From positions 1 through 42,109 of the forward strand of contig VAUL01000023.1 in NCBI GenBank assembly GCA_005774545.1: a DNA stretch of 42,109 nucleotides, given 5' to 3'. Numbering within the stretch: position 1 is the stretch's first letter; each line of letters begins with the position of its first letter. The DNA is from Deltaproteobacteria bacterium. Lineage in GTDB: Bacteria; Desulfobacterota; Desulfuromonadia; Desulfuromonadales; BM103. Positions 8,504 through 16,042 of this stretch are shown here, piece by piece. The translations under genes and the position numbers were made by a program. The notes beneath the pieces were generated by a model that saw only the letters and a program-made list of their open reading frames with translations, ran no database searches and was not told the DNA's origin.

Positions 8504-8522
8504 ATTGCAGAACGCATGCCAA
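8504..8522 (-). promoter_or_regulatory. sigma-54 (-24/-12) promoter for the tetrahaem cytochrome
   Basis: The minus strand reads TTGGCATGCGTTCTGCAAT. GG (8519-8520) and GC (8507-8508) are 10 bp apart, and the surrounding TTGGCAtG-N4-cTGCAA departs from the sigma-54 consensus at two positions. Transcription would start near 8496, leaving a leader of about 60 nt that ends in a strong TTTAGGGAGGT ribosome-binding site. Confidence 0.55.
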
Positions 8523-8566
8523 GATATCCCATCGCAAAAAACCCCATATCTTGCGCGCCTCAGAGC

Positions 8567-8594
8567 GGCCGATCGCGGCGCGCCGCGATCGGCC
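8567..8594. repeat. Perfect 28-bp palindrome between propeller and cytochrome genes
   Basis: GGCCGATCGCGGCG is followed at once by its exact reverse complement. It begins 16 bp after the stop of the propeller lipoprotein gene. On the minus strand a T6 run (GGGGTTTTTTGCG) lies about 20 nt beyond the stem, too far for a standard intrinsic terminator. It may stabilise the 3' end of the upstream message or reduce readthrough into the sigma-54-driven cytochrome gene. Confidence 0.75.
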
Positions 8595-8610
8595 AAAGTC
8601 ATTTGACGCA

Positions 8611-9666
8611 CTATTTGTCGCCGCCACCCTGCTTTTTGACGACGTCGAGATCCTCGGCCTTGAGGGGGTGCAGTTCCAGGGCCCGCTTGCTCAGGTAGCG
8701 CCAGTGGCTGAAGCGCTTCCCCATCAGGTCGGTCACATAGAGGTCGTCGTCCGGCGAGACATAGATCGACGTCGGCGTGCCGAACCCCATCTTGTGGTCG
8801 AGCGGCCCCCCCATGGTGAAGAGGAAGGTACCGTCCGGCGCGAAGGCGCGCAGGACCGGCTTGCGGGCGTCGGCCAGCCAGAGGTTCCCCTCGCTGTCGA
8901 AGGCCACGTCGCGGGGGTGTTCGATGCCGCCGGGGGTGTCGTTGCGCTCGCCGAACTTGCGCAGATAGTTACCGTCGGCATCGAAGACCTTGATGTTGGC
9001 GTTGAGGGTGTCGGCCACGTAGAGGTTCCCGTCGGGGCCGGCGGCCACGCCGATGGCGCCCATCAGCTTCCCCTTGCCGAAGGCGAACAGCCGCTGGCCG
9101 CCGGTCAGGTCGTAGACGTTGATCTGCCCCTGGCGGGTGTCGCTGATGTAGACCCGCCGCCGGGCCTCGTCGACCTCGACGTAGACCGGCAGGGTCAGTT
9201 CGTCCTTGTTGCCGTAGGTGCGGACCAGCTTCCCCTCGCGGGTCAGGACCAGCACCCGCTGCAGTTCGGAGTCGGCCACGTACAGTTGCTTTTTCGCATC
9301 GATGGCCATGTACATGGGGCGCTTCAGCAGCGGCTCCTGAAGGAGGAACGACACGGTGCGGTCGTTGAAATCGTAGACCCGGATGTTCTGCGCGAACAGG
9401 TCGGCGATGAACACCTTGCCGGCGCCGTCGGCGACGATGCCGTAGGGACCGGTGAAGGTGTCGAGCGGCGGCTTGCCGGCGATCTGCTCGAAGGTCAGCT
9501 GGAAACCGCCCTTGGGAAAGTCGTCCTGGGACGCATAGGTCCCCAGCCACTCGATGCGCGGCTGGTCGGGCGGGAGCGGGTAGATGTAGCGCATGGTCGG
9601 CGGCGGCGCGGCGCAGCCGGCCAGCAGGCCCAAGAGAACCGTCAGGGGGATGAGATATCGTTTCAT
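8611..9666 (-). CDS. NHL-type beta-propeller lipoprotein (second copy)
   Basis: The 351-residue protein has a lipoprotein signal peptide with lipobox LLAGC (Cys18), followed by repeated blades such as GPYGIVADGAGKVFIAD, MYMAIDAKKQLYVAD, IGVAAGPDGNLYVADTLNANIKVF and PRDVAFDSEGNLWLAD. It is probably a six-bladed propeller anchored in a membrane, likely the outer one, acting as an interaction scaffold. It resembles the other propeller of the locus (10752-11900) over its whole length, including the N-terminal RYIYPLPPDQPRIEWLG and a C-terminal YLSKRALELHPL. It lies 39 bp downstream of the octahaem cytochrome. The start has GAGG at good distance. A scaffold or assembly role in a cytochrome conduit is inference. 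Confidence 0.88.
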   Translation of the reverse strand: MKRYLIPLTVLLGLLAGCAAPPPTMRYIYPLPPDQPRIEWLGTYASQDDFPKGGFQLTFEQIAGKPPLDTFTGPYGIVADGAGKVFIADLFAQNIRVYDFNDRTVSFLLQEPLLKRPMYMAIDAKKQLYVADSELQRVLVLTREGKLVRTYGNKDELTLPVYVEVDEARRRVYISDTRQGQINVYDLTGGQRLFAFGKGKLMGAIGVAAGPDGNLYVADTLNANIKVFDADGNYLRKFGERNDTPGGIEHPRDVAFDSEGNLWLADARKPVLRAFAPDGTFLFTMGGPLDHKMGFGTPTSIYVSPDDDLYVTDLMGKRFSHWRYLSKRALELHPLKAEDLDVVKKQGGGDK

Positions 9667-9705
9667 GGCATCCTCGGTTGTACGTGCTCGCGGGGAAGCC
9701 CCGCG

Positions 9706-10707
9706 TTACTTGTTGTGGCAGCGCCGGCAGAAAACCATGGTGCTGGCCCCGGTCCCGCGCAGATACGCCGGCAGGTTGGCCGCGTGCGGCTCATGGCAGC
9801 TGGCGCAGTTGAGCGGTTTGGACGGATCCGACGGATTGACCAGCCCCTCGAGCGGGTGCAGCTGCCCGGAGAAGCCGCGAACCACGTGCTGGCCGGACTG
9901 GACCGTGGAGTGGCAGCGCAGGCAGGAGGCATTGACCTTGCCGCGGATCTGGGCCAGCGTATCGCTGGCGTGCGGATCATGGCACACCAGGCACTGCTTG
10001 ACCTCGACCGGCCCGTGCATCCGCTTGGATTTGCGGAAGTCGTCGTACTTGTCCTGGTGGCAGTCGAGGCAGAAAGCCCCCTCGCGGTCGGGCACGGCGT
10101 ATTTCGCCGGCTTGCTGCCGGTGTCGTGGCAGGAGGTGCACTCGTAGACCCCGGCGGGGCCGTGCACATGCTTGCGGTCGATCAGCTTGCCGTGGCAGGT
10201 CGCACACGGGTGGCTGACCGGCGACGGCTCGGCCAGTTCCTGCGCGGTCGGCTTGAGGTTGTGATGGCACCCCGTGCACAGGGCTTCGCGCTCCGCCAGG
10301 TGGAACGGCAACGTCCGGTAGCGCGCCGGGGGAACATCGTATTCGCTGCGCAGGTACACCTGCGCGCGGGCCTCGGCCACCTTGCGGCTCCCCTCGTAGC
10401 CTTCGACGATGAGCCGGCTCTCGCCCGGATCGAATTCGGCCTGGAGGATGAGCAGGTCGCGGAACATCTTGCGGTAATCGGAAGCCGAAATCGGGATGAT
10501 GTCGCTCTTGACCCCGTTGATCTCGATGGTCAGCCCGTCGATGGCGGGCTTGTCGCCGGCCTTGATGATCAGGTGGCCGGGGCTTTCCAGCAGGGCGCCG
10601 TCCGCCGGAGTGATGATCTGCAGGGCCAGCGCCGGCACCGCCGCGCCGGCCAGCATGACCAGCCCGAGGACTGTGAACGTCAGCAGTTTGTTTTTGAGCA
10701 GGAACAT
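9706..10707 (-). CDS. Octahaem c-type cytochrome with N-terminal beta-sandwich domain
   Basis: The 333-residue protein has a signal peptide (MFLLKNKLLTFTVLG...ALA) and then about 110 residues without haem motifs that look like an Ig/fibronectin-type beta-sandwich (ITPADGALL, GLTIEING, SRLIVEGYEGSRKVAEA). From Cys144 there are eight CXXCH motifs: CTGCH, CATCH, CTSCH, CLDCH, CLVCH, CLRCH, CASCH and CRRCH. The doubled pattern CHDPHAS...CLRCH is typical of the multihaem CXXCH family. The start at 10707 is preferred over an in-frame ATG at 10728 because GGAAAGGGA lies upstream at suitable spacing and the signal peptide then begins directly. It is probably a periplasmic or surface electron carrier that feeds or caps the tetrahaem protein. 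Confidence 0.88.
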   Translation of the reverse strand: MFLLKNKLLTFTVLGLVMLAGAAVPALALQIITPADGALLESPGHLIIKAGDKPAIDGLTIEINGVKSDIIPISASDYRKMFRDLLILQAEFDPGESRLIVEGYEGSRKVAEARAQVYLRSEYDVPPARYRTLPFHLAEREALCTGCHHNLKPTAQELAEPSPVSHPCATCHGKLIDRKHVHGPAGVYECTSCHDTGSKPAKYAVPDREGAFCLDCHQDKYDDFRKSKRMHGPVEVKQCLVCHDPHASDTLAQIRGKVNASCLRCHSTVQSGQHVVRGFSGQLHPLEGLVNPSDPSKPLNCASCHEPHAANLPAYLRGTGASTMVFCRRCHNK

Positions 10708-10751
10708 TTCGGTTTCCCTTTCCGCCATCCCGGCCGCGGCAGACCGCCAGG

Positions 10752-11900
10752 CTATCGCTCCGCGCCCGGCAAGGCCAGTTGCTCGGGCGAAATCGGATGC
10801 TTTTGCAGATACGCTTCGTTCAGGTACTGGAAACGATGGACCATGCCGTTGAGCGAGTCCGCGATCCAGAGGCCGTCGTTCTCGTCGGCGGCGATCCCGG
10901 CGGGCATGTTCAGGCCGCCGGGCGAGATCTGCCCCTTGGACGAAATATAGCGCCCGCCGAAGGTCAGCAGGAAGGTGCCGTCCCGGTCGAAGACGGTCAC
11001 CTTGTCCGCCAGGCTGTCGGTGATGTAGACGTGCCCGGCAGGGGTCACGGCCAGCGACTTGGGCATCTGGAACGACCCGGCCGCCGTGCCGCGTTCGCCG
11101 AAATGCAAGACGTAGCGGTAGGCGGTCCCGTCCCACTGGAAACGCTGGACCCGGGCATTGAGCGAGTCCAGCACAAAGAGGTTGCCGGCGCTGTCGAAGT
11201 CGGCATCAAGCGGGTAGTTGAACTGACCCGGGCCGGCGCCGCGCTCGCCGATATAGTCGAGGAACGTGCCGTCGAGGCCGAACACCGCCAGGCGGTGCAT
11301 CGGCGTATCGACGACGACCGCCCGCCGGCTGGCGTGGTCGATCGCCACCGCCGTCGGGCGCGTCAGGCGGCCGGCGCCGCCGACCTTGCCGACAATCCTG
11401 CCGTCGACCTGGCAGCGCACGACATCCTGCGACTGGGACACCGCCAGCCAGAACTCGTCGGGTCCGGCGAAGGCGACCCCGGTCCCCGTCCCGAACGCGG
11501 CACTTGACTTGCCGGCGCTCTCGTCGGAGATCTCCAGCGTCGAGATGCTCTTGCGATCGAGGTCGAACAGGATGACCTGACGTGCAAGGGTGTCGGTCAC
11601 CACGACTTTCCGGAAACGGGCGTCGACGGCGAACGGCTTCTTGAAAACCGGATGGGAAAGCCGCTGGCCCAGCACCTGGCGCTCGAACCAGTTTTCGCTC
11701 CCCCGCCGCAGATCCTCGTCCCCGACATAGAAACCGATGTATTCGATTTTCGCGTCTTCAACCGACGGCGGCCAGAGGTAGCGCGTCTGCACCTGCGGGG
11801 CCGCCACCGGCCCGCAGGCGGCCAACAGGCAGACCATGGCCAACAGCACGGGAAAACGGCCGAAGAACCGCGGGAGCATTCCACGGGGAACAGGCGCCAT
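10752..11900 (-). CDS. NHL-type beta-propeller lipoprotein (first copy)
   Basis: The 382-residue protein has a hydrophobic signal ending in lipobox LLAAC (Cys29 from the ATG at 11900) and then propeller blades, including PTAVAIDHASRRAVVVDT, GQFNYPLDADFDSAGNLFVLDSLNARVQRF, PKSLAVTPAGHVYITDSLADKVTVF and PAGIAADENDGLWIADSLNGMVHRF. It is a paralogue of 8611-9666, sharing RYLWPPSVEDAKIEYIG at the N-terminus and YLNEAYLQKHPI at the C-terminus. The ATG at 11900 overlaps the stop of the 11-motif cytochrome (ATGA). A second ATG at 11879 would give a shorter signal. Neither has a strong Shine-Dalgarno, so coupling favours 11900. It is probably a membrane-anchored partner of the cytochromes. Confidence 0.86.
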   Translation of the reverse strand: MAPVPRGMLPRFFGRFPVLLAMVCLLAACGPVAAPQVQTRYLWPPSVEDAKIEYIGFYVGDEDLRRGSENWFERQVLGQRLSHPVFKKPFAVDARFRKVVVTDTLARQVILFDLDRKSISTLEISDESAGKSSAAFGTGTGVAFAGPDEFWLAVSQSQDVVRCQVDGRIVGKVGGAGRLTRPTAVAIDHASRRAVVVDTPMHRLAVFGLDGTFLDYIGERGAGPGQFNYPLDADFDSAGNLFVLDSLNARVQRFQWDGTAYRYVLHFGERGTAAGSFQMPKSLAVTPAGHVYITDSLADKVTVFDRDGTFLLTFGGRYISSKGQISPGGLNMPAGIAADENDGLWIADSLNGMVHRFQYLNEAYLQKHPISPEQLALPGAER

Positions 11901-12892
11901 CACCGATTGTTCACCCGCTGCAGCAGGTCGTACGACTTGGGACGATGACACCCCGCCATGCAGGTTCCCCCCGTTTCGGTCTGGGAGAAATAGACCGGAA
12001 TCTGCCACTTGCCGAAGTGCGCGGAGCGGCTCTGGATCAGGCGCGGCTGGTCGGCCCCGTGCACCCCGTGGCAGACCCGGCAGGTGCGCCCCTTCCCCAT
12101 CTGGGCCACGTGGAAGTAGTGCAGATTCTGGTCGCGGTTGCGAAAACCCGTCGCCTCGCTGGTGCGCTCGTACTCGAAGGCGTTCGGATTGTGGCAGGTA
12201 AAGCACAGGGCATACTGCTCGCGCCCGTAGGCAACGTACTGCTCGGACGGATAACTGGCCCGCAGATAGGGGGGGAAGTCCGACGCATGCGGGGCGTGGC
12301 ACTCCCAGCAGCGGCCCTTGGCCACCGGTTCGTGCTGCGACCTCGCCTTGGCGATAGTCTGGCCGATATCGGGGTGGCAGGCCAGACAGAGGTCGTTGCC
12401 GGGACGAACCGTCAACATCGGGCTGGCGCTGGCGTGGGGATCGTGGCACATGCTGCAGTTCAGCGCCTTGACCGGCCCGTGCACGTTTTTGCCGGCCATG
12501 ACCGAATCGTGACACATCAGGCAAAGCTTGCCACCGGGTTGCAGCAGCAGCCGCGGATGGCTCCCCTGATGGGGGTTGTGGCAGGCGGTACAGTCATCGG
12601 CCACCGGCGGATGCACGAACGACAGCCCTTTGGCCGGGTCGTCGTGACAGGCCAGACAGAGGGCGCGCCCGGCAGTCACCAGCCGCATTGACCCGTTGCC
12701 CGGGTGCGGACGGCCCGAAGACTGGTGGCAGGCATCGCATTCGCCGGCGGCGACCGGCGCATGCACCACCTTGGCCTTGCCGAGGACGGCATGACAATCG
12801 GTCGTCACGCAGGCCGCGAAAACACCGGTTGCGGACAGCCAGAGCGTGCCCGCAACCAGTAGCAGGAAAATGGTGATTTGCCTGTGCGCCAA
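11900..12892 (-). CDS. Multihaem c-type cytochrome with 11 candidate haem motifs, first CX4CH and last CX3CH
   Basis: From a TTG at 12892 the protein is 330 residues, with signal peptide MAHRQITIFLLLVAGTLWLSA. Nine canonical motifs are present: CDACH, CLACH, CTACH, CLMCH, CSMCH, CLACH, CWECH, CFTCH and CRVCH. They are flanked by CVTTDCH (CX4CH, residues 28-34, directly after the signal peptide) and CMAGCH (CX3CH, near 311). CX4CH sites are known to bind haem in some Desulfovibrio cytochromes; CX3CH is rarer, so total haem content may be 9 to 11. The reading frame extends to another TTG at 12958, but this adds a poor N-region before the signal peptide. The gene sits between ccsA and a propeller lipoprotein that overlaps its stop. 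Confidence 0.86.
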   Translation of the reverse strand: MAHRQITIFLLLVAGTLWLSATGVFAACVTTDCHAVLGKAKVVHAPVAAGECDACHQSSGRPHPGNGSMRLVTAGRALCLACHDDPAKGLSFVHPPVADDCTACHNPHQGSHPRLLLQPGGKLCLMCHDSVMAGKNVHGPVKALNCSMCHDPHASASPMLTVRPGNDLCLACHPDIGQTIAKARSQHEPVAKGRCWECHAPHASDFPPYLRASYPSEQYVAYGREQYALCFTCHNPNAFEYERTSEATGFRNRDQNLHYFHVAQMGKGRTCRVCHGVHGADQPRLIQSRSAHFGKWQIPVYFSQTETGGTCMAGCHRPKSYDLLQRVNNR

Positions 12893-12966
12893 GTCGAAAT
12901 CCCGGTAATGTCGGTCGTCTGTCAGGGGCAGACCTGCCCCCCGACTTCCCGCATGCAATTTTTACA

Positions 12967-13020
12967 CCGCCGAAAACGGCGGCCGCCACCGCGAGCAAAG
13001 CCCCCCCGGGCGCGCCCGGG
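12967..13020. repeat. Two GC-rich hairpins between ccsA and the cytochrome gene
   Basis: CCGCCG-AAAA-CGGCGG (12967-12982) and the perfect palindrome made of CCCGGG, CGCG and CCCGGG (13005-13020) fill most of the gap after the ccsA stop. On the minus strand only short T runs follow, so they are more likely to slow transcription or protect the ccsA 3' end than to terminate fully. The cytochrome genes may therefore still be read from the resB promoter. Confidence 0.5.
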
Positions 13021-13042
13021 AGTCGCCGCCCGGCGCGGAACC

Positions 13043-13894
13043 TTACCCGCCGCCGTAGGAGTGGAGGCCGGAGAGGACCAGGTTGACGCCGAGATAGCAG
13101 AAGATCGTGGCGGCGAAGCCGAAGATCGACAGCCAGGCCGCGCGCCGGCCGACCCAGCCGCGGGTGAAGCGCGCATGCAGGAAGGCCGCGTAGATGAACC
13201 AGACGATCAGGCTCCAGGTCTCCTTCGGGTCCCAGCTCCAGTAGGTCCCCCAGGCGTAGTTGGCCCAGGCCGCGCCGGTGATGATGCCGAGGGTCAGCAT
13301 CGGGAAACCGATCATGATCGCTTTGTAGTTGAGGTCGTCGAGCACCTTGACGCTCGGGAACATGCCGAGGATGCCGCCGACCGGATTGCCGGACGCCGCC
13401 TCCTCCTTGCCGACCTTGACCAGGTACATGATCGACACCCCGCAGGCCACGGCGAAGGCGGCGTAGCCGATGAAGCAGGTGATGACGTGGTAGGTCAGCC
13501 AGTTGCTCTGCAGCGCCGGCACCAGCGGGGCGATGGTGGCGTCGAGCTTCCATTGGGCCCAGATCATCCCGGCGAAGGCGAAGGGGAGGACAAAGGCGCC
13601 AATGGCCCGGTAGCGGTACTTGAGGTCGAAGAGCAGGTAGATGAGCAGGATCGACCAGGCGAAGAAGACCACCGACTCATACAGGTTGGAGAGCGGGGCC
13701 TGCTGGAAGCCCATGGCATAGGCCTCCCGCCAGCGCAGGCCGATGGCGCCGGTATTGGCGACAAAGCCGACCCAGCTGATCACGGTCGCACCGAAGCCGA
13801 TCTGCTCGTTCTTGGAGGTCAGGTAGGCGATGAAGACCACCATGGCGATGAAGTAGGCCGCGGTGGTGATGTTGAAAAGCAACGAGCTGTCCAT
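13043..13894 (-). CDS. ccsA: Cytochrome c biogenesis protein CcsA/ResC (haem handling and ligation)
   Basis: The 283-residue protein has about eight membrane segments and the tryptophan-rich haem-handling motif WGTYWSWDPKETW (215-227) that defines CcsA/CcmF/CcmC proteins. With ResB it forms the system II synthase, which delivers haem across the inner membrane and attaches it to CXXCH cysteines. The start is the ATG at 13894, preceded by GGAGG; an upstream in-frame extension to 14062 lies inside resB and is rejected. It follows resB by 32 bp. The placement directly upstream of three multihaem cytochrome genes suggests a dedicated synthase for this locus. ResC is an equally valid name. Confidence 0.95.
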   Translation of the reverse strand: MDSSLLFNITTAAYFIAMVVFIAYLTSKNEQIGFGATVISWVGFVANTGAIGLRWREAYAMGFQQAPLSNLYESVVFFAWSILLIYLLFDLKYRYRAIGAFVLPFAFAGMIWAQWKLDATIAPLVPALQSNWLTYHVITCFIGYAAFAVACGVSIMYLVKVGKEEAASGNPVGGILGMFPSVKVLDDLNYKAIMIGFPMLTLGIITGAAWANYAWGTYWSWDPKETWSLIVWFIYAAFLHARFTRGWVGRRAAWLSIFGFAATIFCYLGVNLVLSGLHSYGGG

Positions 13895-13926
13895 GACGTG
13901 ATGTCCTCCGGAAAAGCGCCCGCCGG

Positions 13927-15300
13927 CTATTTGCCGGCCAGGGCGTCGTTGAGGTCCTTCCTGAGCGTGTCGAAGTACAGGGCGAACGCCGGCTGGTTGC
14001 GGTGGGCACTGCCGCCGAGCTTGACGCCGACCCCCTTGCTCAGCGGCTGGATGACCACCCACAGGCGCCGGTGGGAGAGGAAGAAGGCGCCCAGGGAGCC
14101 GGCCACCATCAGGAAGCAGCCGAGCCAGACCACCCAGACGCCGGGGTCCTTGGCGACCTGCAGGCCGGTGTAGTAGCGCTGCTCCATCCCCACCAGCGAG
14201 AAGATGTACTCGTCGCCGCGCTGGGCGTCGAAGTCCGGGAAGTTCTTCAGCACGACGAAGGGGTTGCCGTGGCGGCCGTCGGGGGTGTTGACGTGCATCT
14301 GCACCGCCGGCCCGAACTTGTCGTAATTTTCAGTCGAGTTGGTGACGGCGAACGAGGCCCCGCCGGGGAGCGGCACATGCTCGCCCTCGCGGGCCGACAG
14401 GTCGAGGGTCTGCCCGGAGGAGCGGAGCCGGACCTTGAAGCGGAAGGTCGCATCGCCGGCCGGGCCGTAGCTCGACTGGTAGAAGGTGATGCCGCCGAAA
14501 TTCAGCGGGTCGTTGACCTCGATGCGCTTCTTCAGCACCTCCTGGCCGTTCTGCAGCACGGCCAGATCGCTGCTGAACTCCTTGGGCCGCTGGGTGCCGT
14601 CGTAGAACTCCACGTCGAAGTTGTCGCAACGCACCGAGAAACCCAGGGGGATCGGCTCCTTGCCGCCGCGCGGCCAGACCTTGTCGACGGCGCTCCCCTC
14701 GACGATGTTGACGTAGGCCTTGTACCCCCAGACGTTGCCGATCATCGCACCGATGAAGATGATCAGGATCGACGCGTGAGTGACATAGACGCCGAAGCGG
14801 GAGATGGCCCCCTTCTCGGCATAGAGATAGACCTTGTCGTCCTGCTCGGTGACCACCGGAGCGGCGAACTTCCCCTGAAGGAGCGTCGCCACCTGGTCGC
14901 GCACGCCGTCGATCGTCCCCTTGGCGACGACGACCTCCTCGACGTTGCTCAAAGAGCGGAAGAAGCCGTCGTCGGCGACCAGGCGCGGCTCACGCACGGT
15001 CTTCCAGACGAACGGGAACCGCTTGATCGAGCAGCAGATCAGGTTGACGGCGAACAGCCCCATCAGCGACAGGAACCACCAGGAGTGGTACATGTCGAAG
15101 GCGTTGATCGACTTGTCGAGGAACTTGAGGGTGTCGAGGCTCCAGCCGGACTTGGCGGCCATCTCCTCGGGGGTCGTCCCCTGTTCGATGACCGTGCCGA
15201 TGACCGAGGTGGCGGCCAGCAGGATCAGGGTGATGATCGCCAACTTCAGGGAACAGAAAAAATCCCAGAGGCGATCGACAAAATTTGGCTCTTTGCTCAA
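13927..15300 (-). CDS. resB: Cytochrome c biogenesis protein ResB/Ccs1
   Basis: The 457-residue protein opens with the conserved ResB start (DRLWDFFCSLKLAIITLILLA), then GTVIEQG, a second membrane segment (SWWFLSLMGLFAVNLICC), a third around residue 170, a large periplasmic domain containing NFGGITFYQSSYG, and a final membrane helix near the C-terminus. ResB is the partner of CcsA in system II cytochrome c maturation. AGGAG lies 6 nt before the ATG. It is the first gene of the cytochrome locus and has a likely promoter 70-100 bp upstream. No thioredoxin-like ResA/CcsX or CcdA gene is present in the window, so thiol reduction must be supplied elsewhere. Confidence 0.96.
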   Translation of the reverse strand: MSKEPNFVDRLWDFFCSLKLAIITLILLAATSVIGTVIEQGTTPEEMAAKSGWSLDTLKFLDKSINAFDMYHSWWFLSLMGLFAVNLICCSIKRFPFVWKTVREPRLVADDGFFRSLSNVEEVVVAKGTIDGVRDQVATLLQGKFAAPVVTEQDDKVYLYAEKGAISRFGVYVTHASILIIFIGAMIGNVWGYKAYVNIVEGSAVDKVWPRGGKEPIPLGFSVRCDNFDVEFYDGTQRPKEFSSDLAVLQNGQEVLKKRIEVNDPLNFGGITFYQSSYGPAGDATFRFKVRLRSSGQTLDLSAREGEHVPLPGGASFAVTNSTENYDKFGPAVQMHVNTPDGRHGNPFVVLKNFPDFDAQRGDEYIFSLVGMEQRYYTGLQVAKDPGVWVVWLGCFLMVAGSLGAFFLSHRRLWVVIQPLSKGVGVKLGGSAHRNQPAFALYFDTLRKDLNDALAGK

Positions 15301-15368
15301 GACCGGCTCCTGTAAAAGAGGGGGCGGCGTGCGCGCTGCGCACCTGCCCCCGGAATGTCAACTTTTGC

Positions 15369-15398
15369 AGTGTAATGTGGGAGTTTCGCGGGTGTCAA
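15369..15398 (-). promoter_or_regulatory. sigma-70-type promoter upstream of resB
   Basis: On the minus strand a perfect TTGACA (15393-15398) and TACACT (15369-15374, four of six) are 18 bp apart. The site lies between purE and resB and would drive the haem-ligation and cytochrome genes separately from the purine genes. A GTGCGC/GCGCAC hairpin (15329-15343) lies in the predicted leader. Confidence 0.5.
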
Positions 15399-15405
15399 GC
15401 TTTAC

Positions 15406-15433
15406 TCATCGCTCGTCGCTTAGCCCTCAGGAC
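15406..15433. repeat. Heptanucleotide repeat array 1 (purE 3' end)
   Basis: Four consecutive 7-mers, TCATCGC, TCGTCGC, TTAGCCC and TCAGGAC, lie in phase. The last supplies the purE stop codon (TCA on the plus strand is TGA). The same 7-mer family recurs at five other places in the window. Confidence 0.6.
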
Positions 15434-15954
15434 TGCTTCGGGAAATCGGCAGCAAGCCGTTTTTCCAGCGCCCTGGCCTTGGCCTCGACCCCGGCAGCCA
15501 TTTCGGCCTTGAATTCGACCAGGCGCCGGGTCAGGTCGGCATCGTGGAGCGCGAGCATCTGCACGGCGAGGATCCCGGCGTTGCGGGCCCCGGCCTTGCC
15601 GATGGCCACGGTCGCCACGGGGATGCCGGCCGGCATCTGCACCATCGCCAGCAGGGCATCGAGGCCGCTCAGGGAGGTGCAGTCGATCGGCACCGCGATC
15701 ACCGGCAGGGTCGTCTCGGCGGCGACCACGCCGGCCAGGTGGGCGGCGGCGCCGGCGCCGGCGATGATCACCTTGACGCCGCGCTCGCGGGCGCTGCGGA
15801 CGATGCCGGCAGTCCGCTCCGGGGTCCGGTGGGCGCTGGAGACGGTCATCTCGAAGGGGACGCCGAACTGGTCGAGGGCCCGGGCGGCTTCGACCATCAC
15901 CTCGTAATCGGAATCGCTGCCCATCAGGATCGACACCAACGGCTTGTCACTCAT
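15427..15954 (-). CDS. purE: N5-carboxyaminoimidazole ribonucleotide mutase PurE
   Basis: The 175-residue protein carries the class I PurE signature: MGSDSDYEVM near the N-terminus, VSSAHRTPER, and IAGAGAAAHLAGVVAAETTLPVIAVP. The enzyme rearranges N5-CAIR to 4-carboxyaminoimidazole ribonucleotide in purine synthesis. No purK is seen beside it. The ATG at 15954 has GAGGTG at good spacing; a longer in-frame extension to 16038 has no support. It lies 88 bp after purD and is probably read from the purH-purD transcript. The extreme C-terminus and stop are formed by a heptanucleotide repeat. Confidence 0.96.
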   Translation of the reverse strand: MSDKPLVSILMGSDSDYEVMVEAARALDQFGVPFEMTVSSAHRTPERTAGIVRSARERGVKVIIAGAGAAAHLAGVVAAETTLPVIAVPIDCTSLSGLDALLAMVQMPAGIPVATVAIGKAGARNAGILAVQMLALHDADLTRRLVEFKAEMAAGVEAKARALEKRLAADFPKQS

Positions 15955-16042
15955 GGTCTTCACCTCTGGATATTGTCGTTGCGGACACAATTGTTTTTGT
16001 TTGCTCCGGCCGGCCCGCAAAGGGGCGCCGGCAGCCATCAGC

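Noticed and set aside
8473-10950. An 825-codon plus-strand open frame opposite the propeller and octahaem genes
   Set aside because: It runs antisense across genes with clear CXXCH and propeller motifs and across their intergenic gaps; composition is that of a complement frame.
12893-12958. TTG at 12958 as start of the 11-motif cytochrome
   Set aside because: It would place 22 extra residues before a complete signal peptide; the segment also contains a GGGGCAG/CTGCCCC hairpin, more fitting for a leader.
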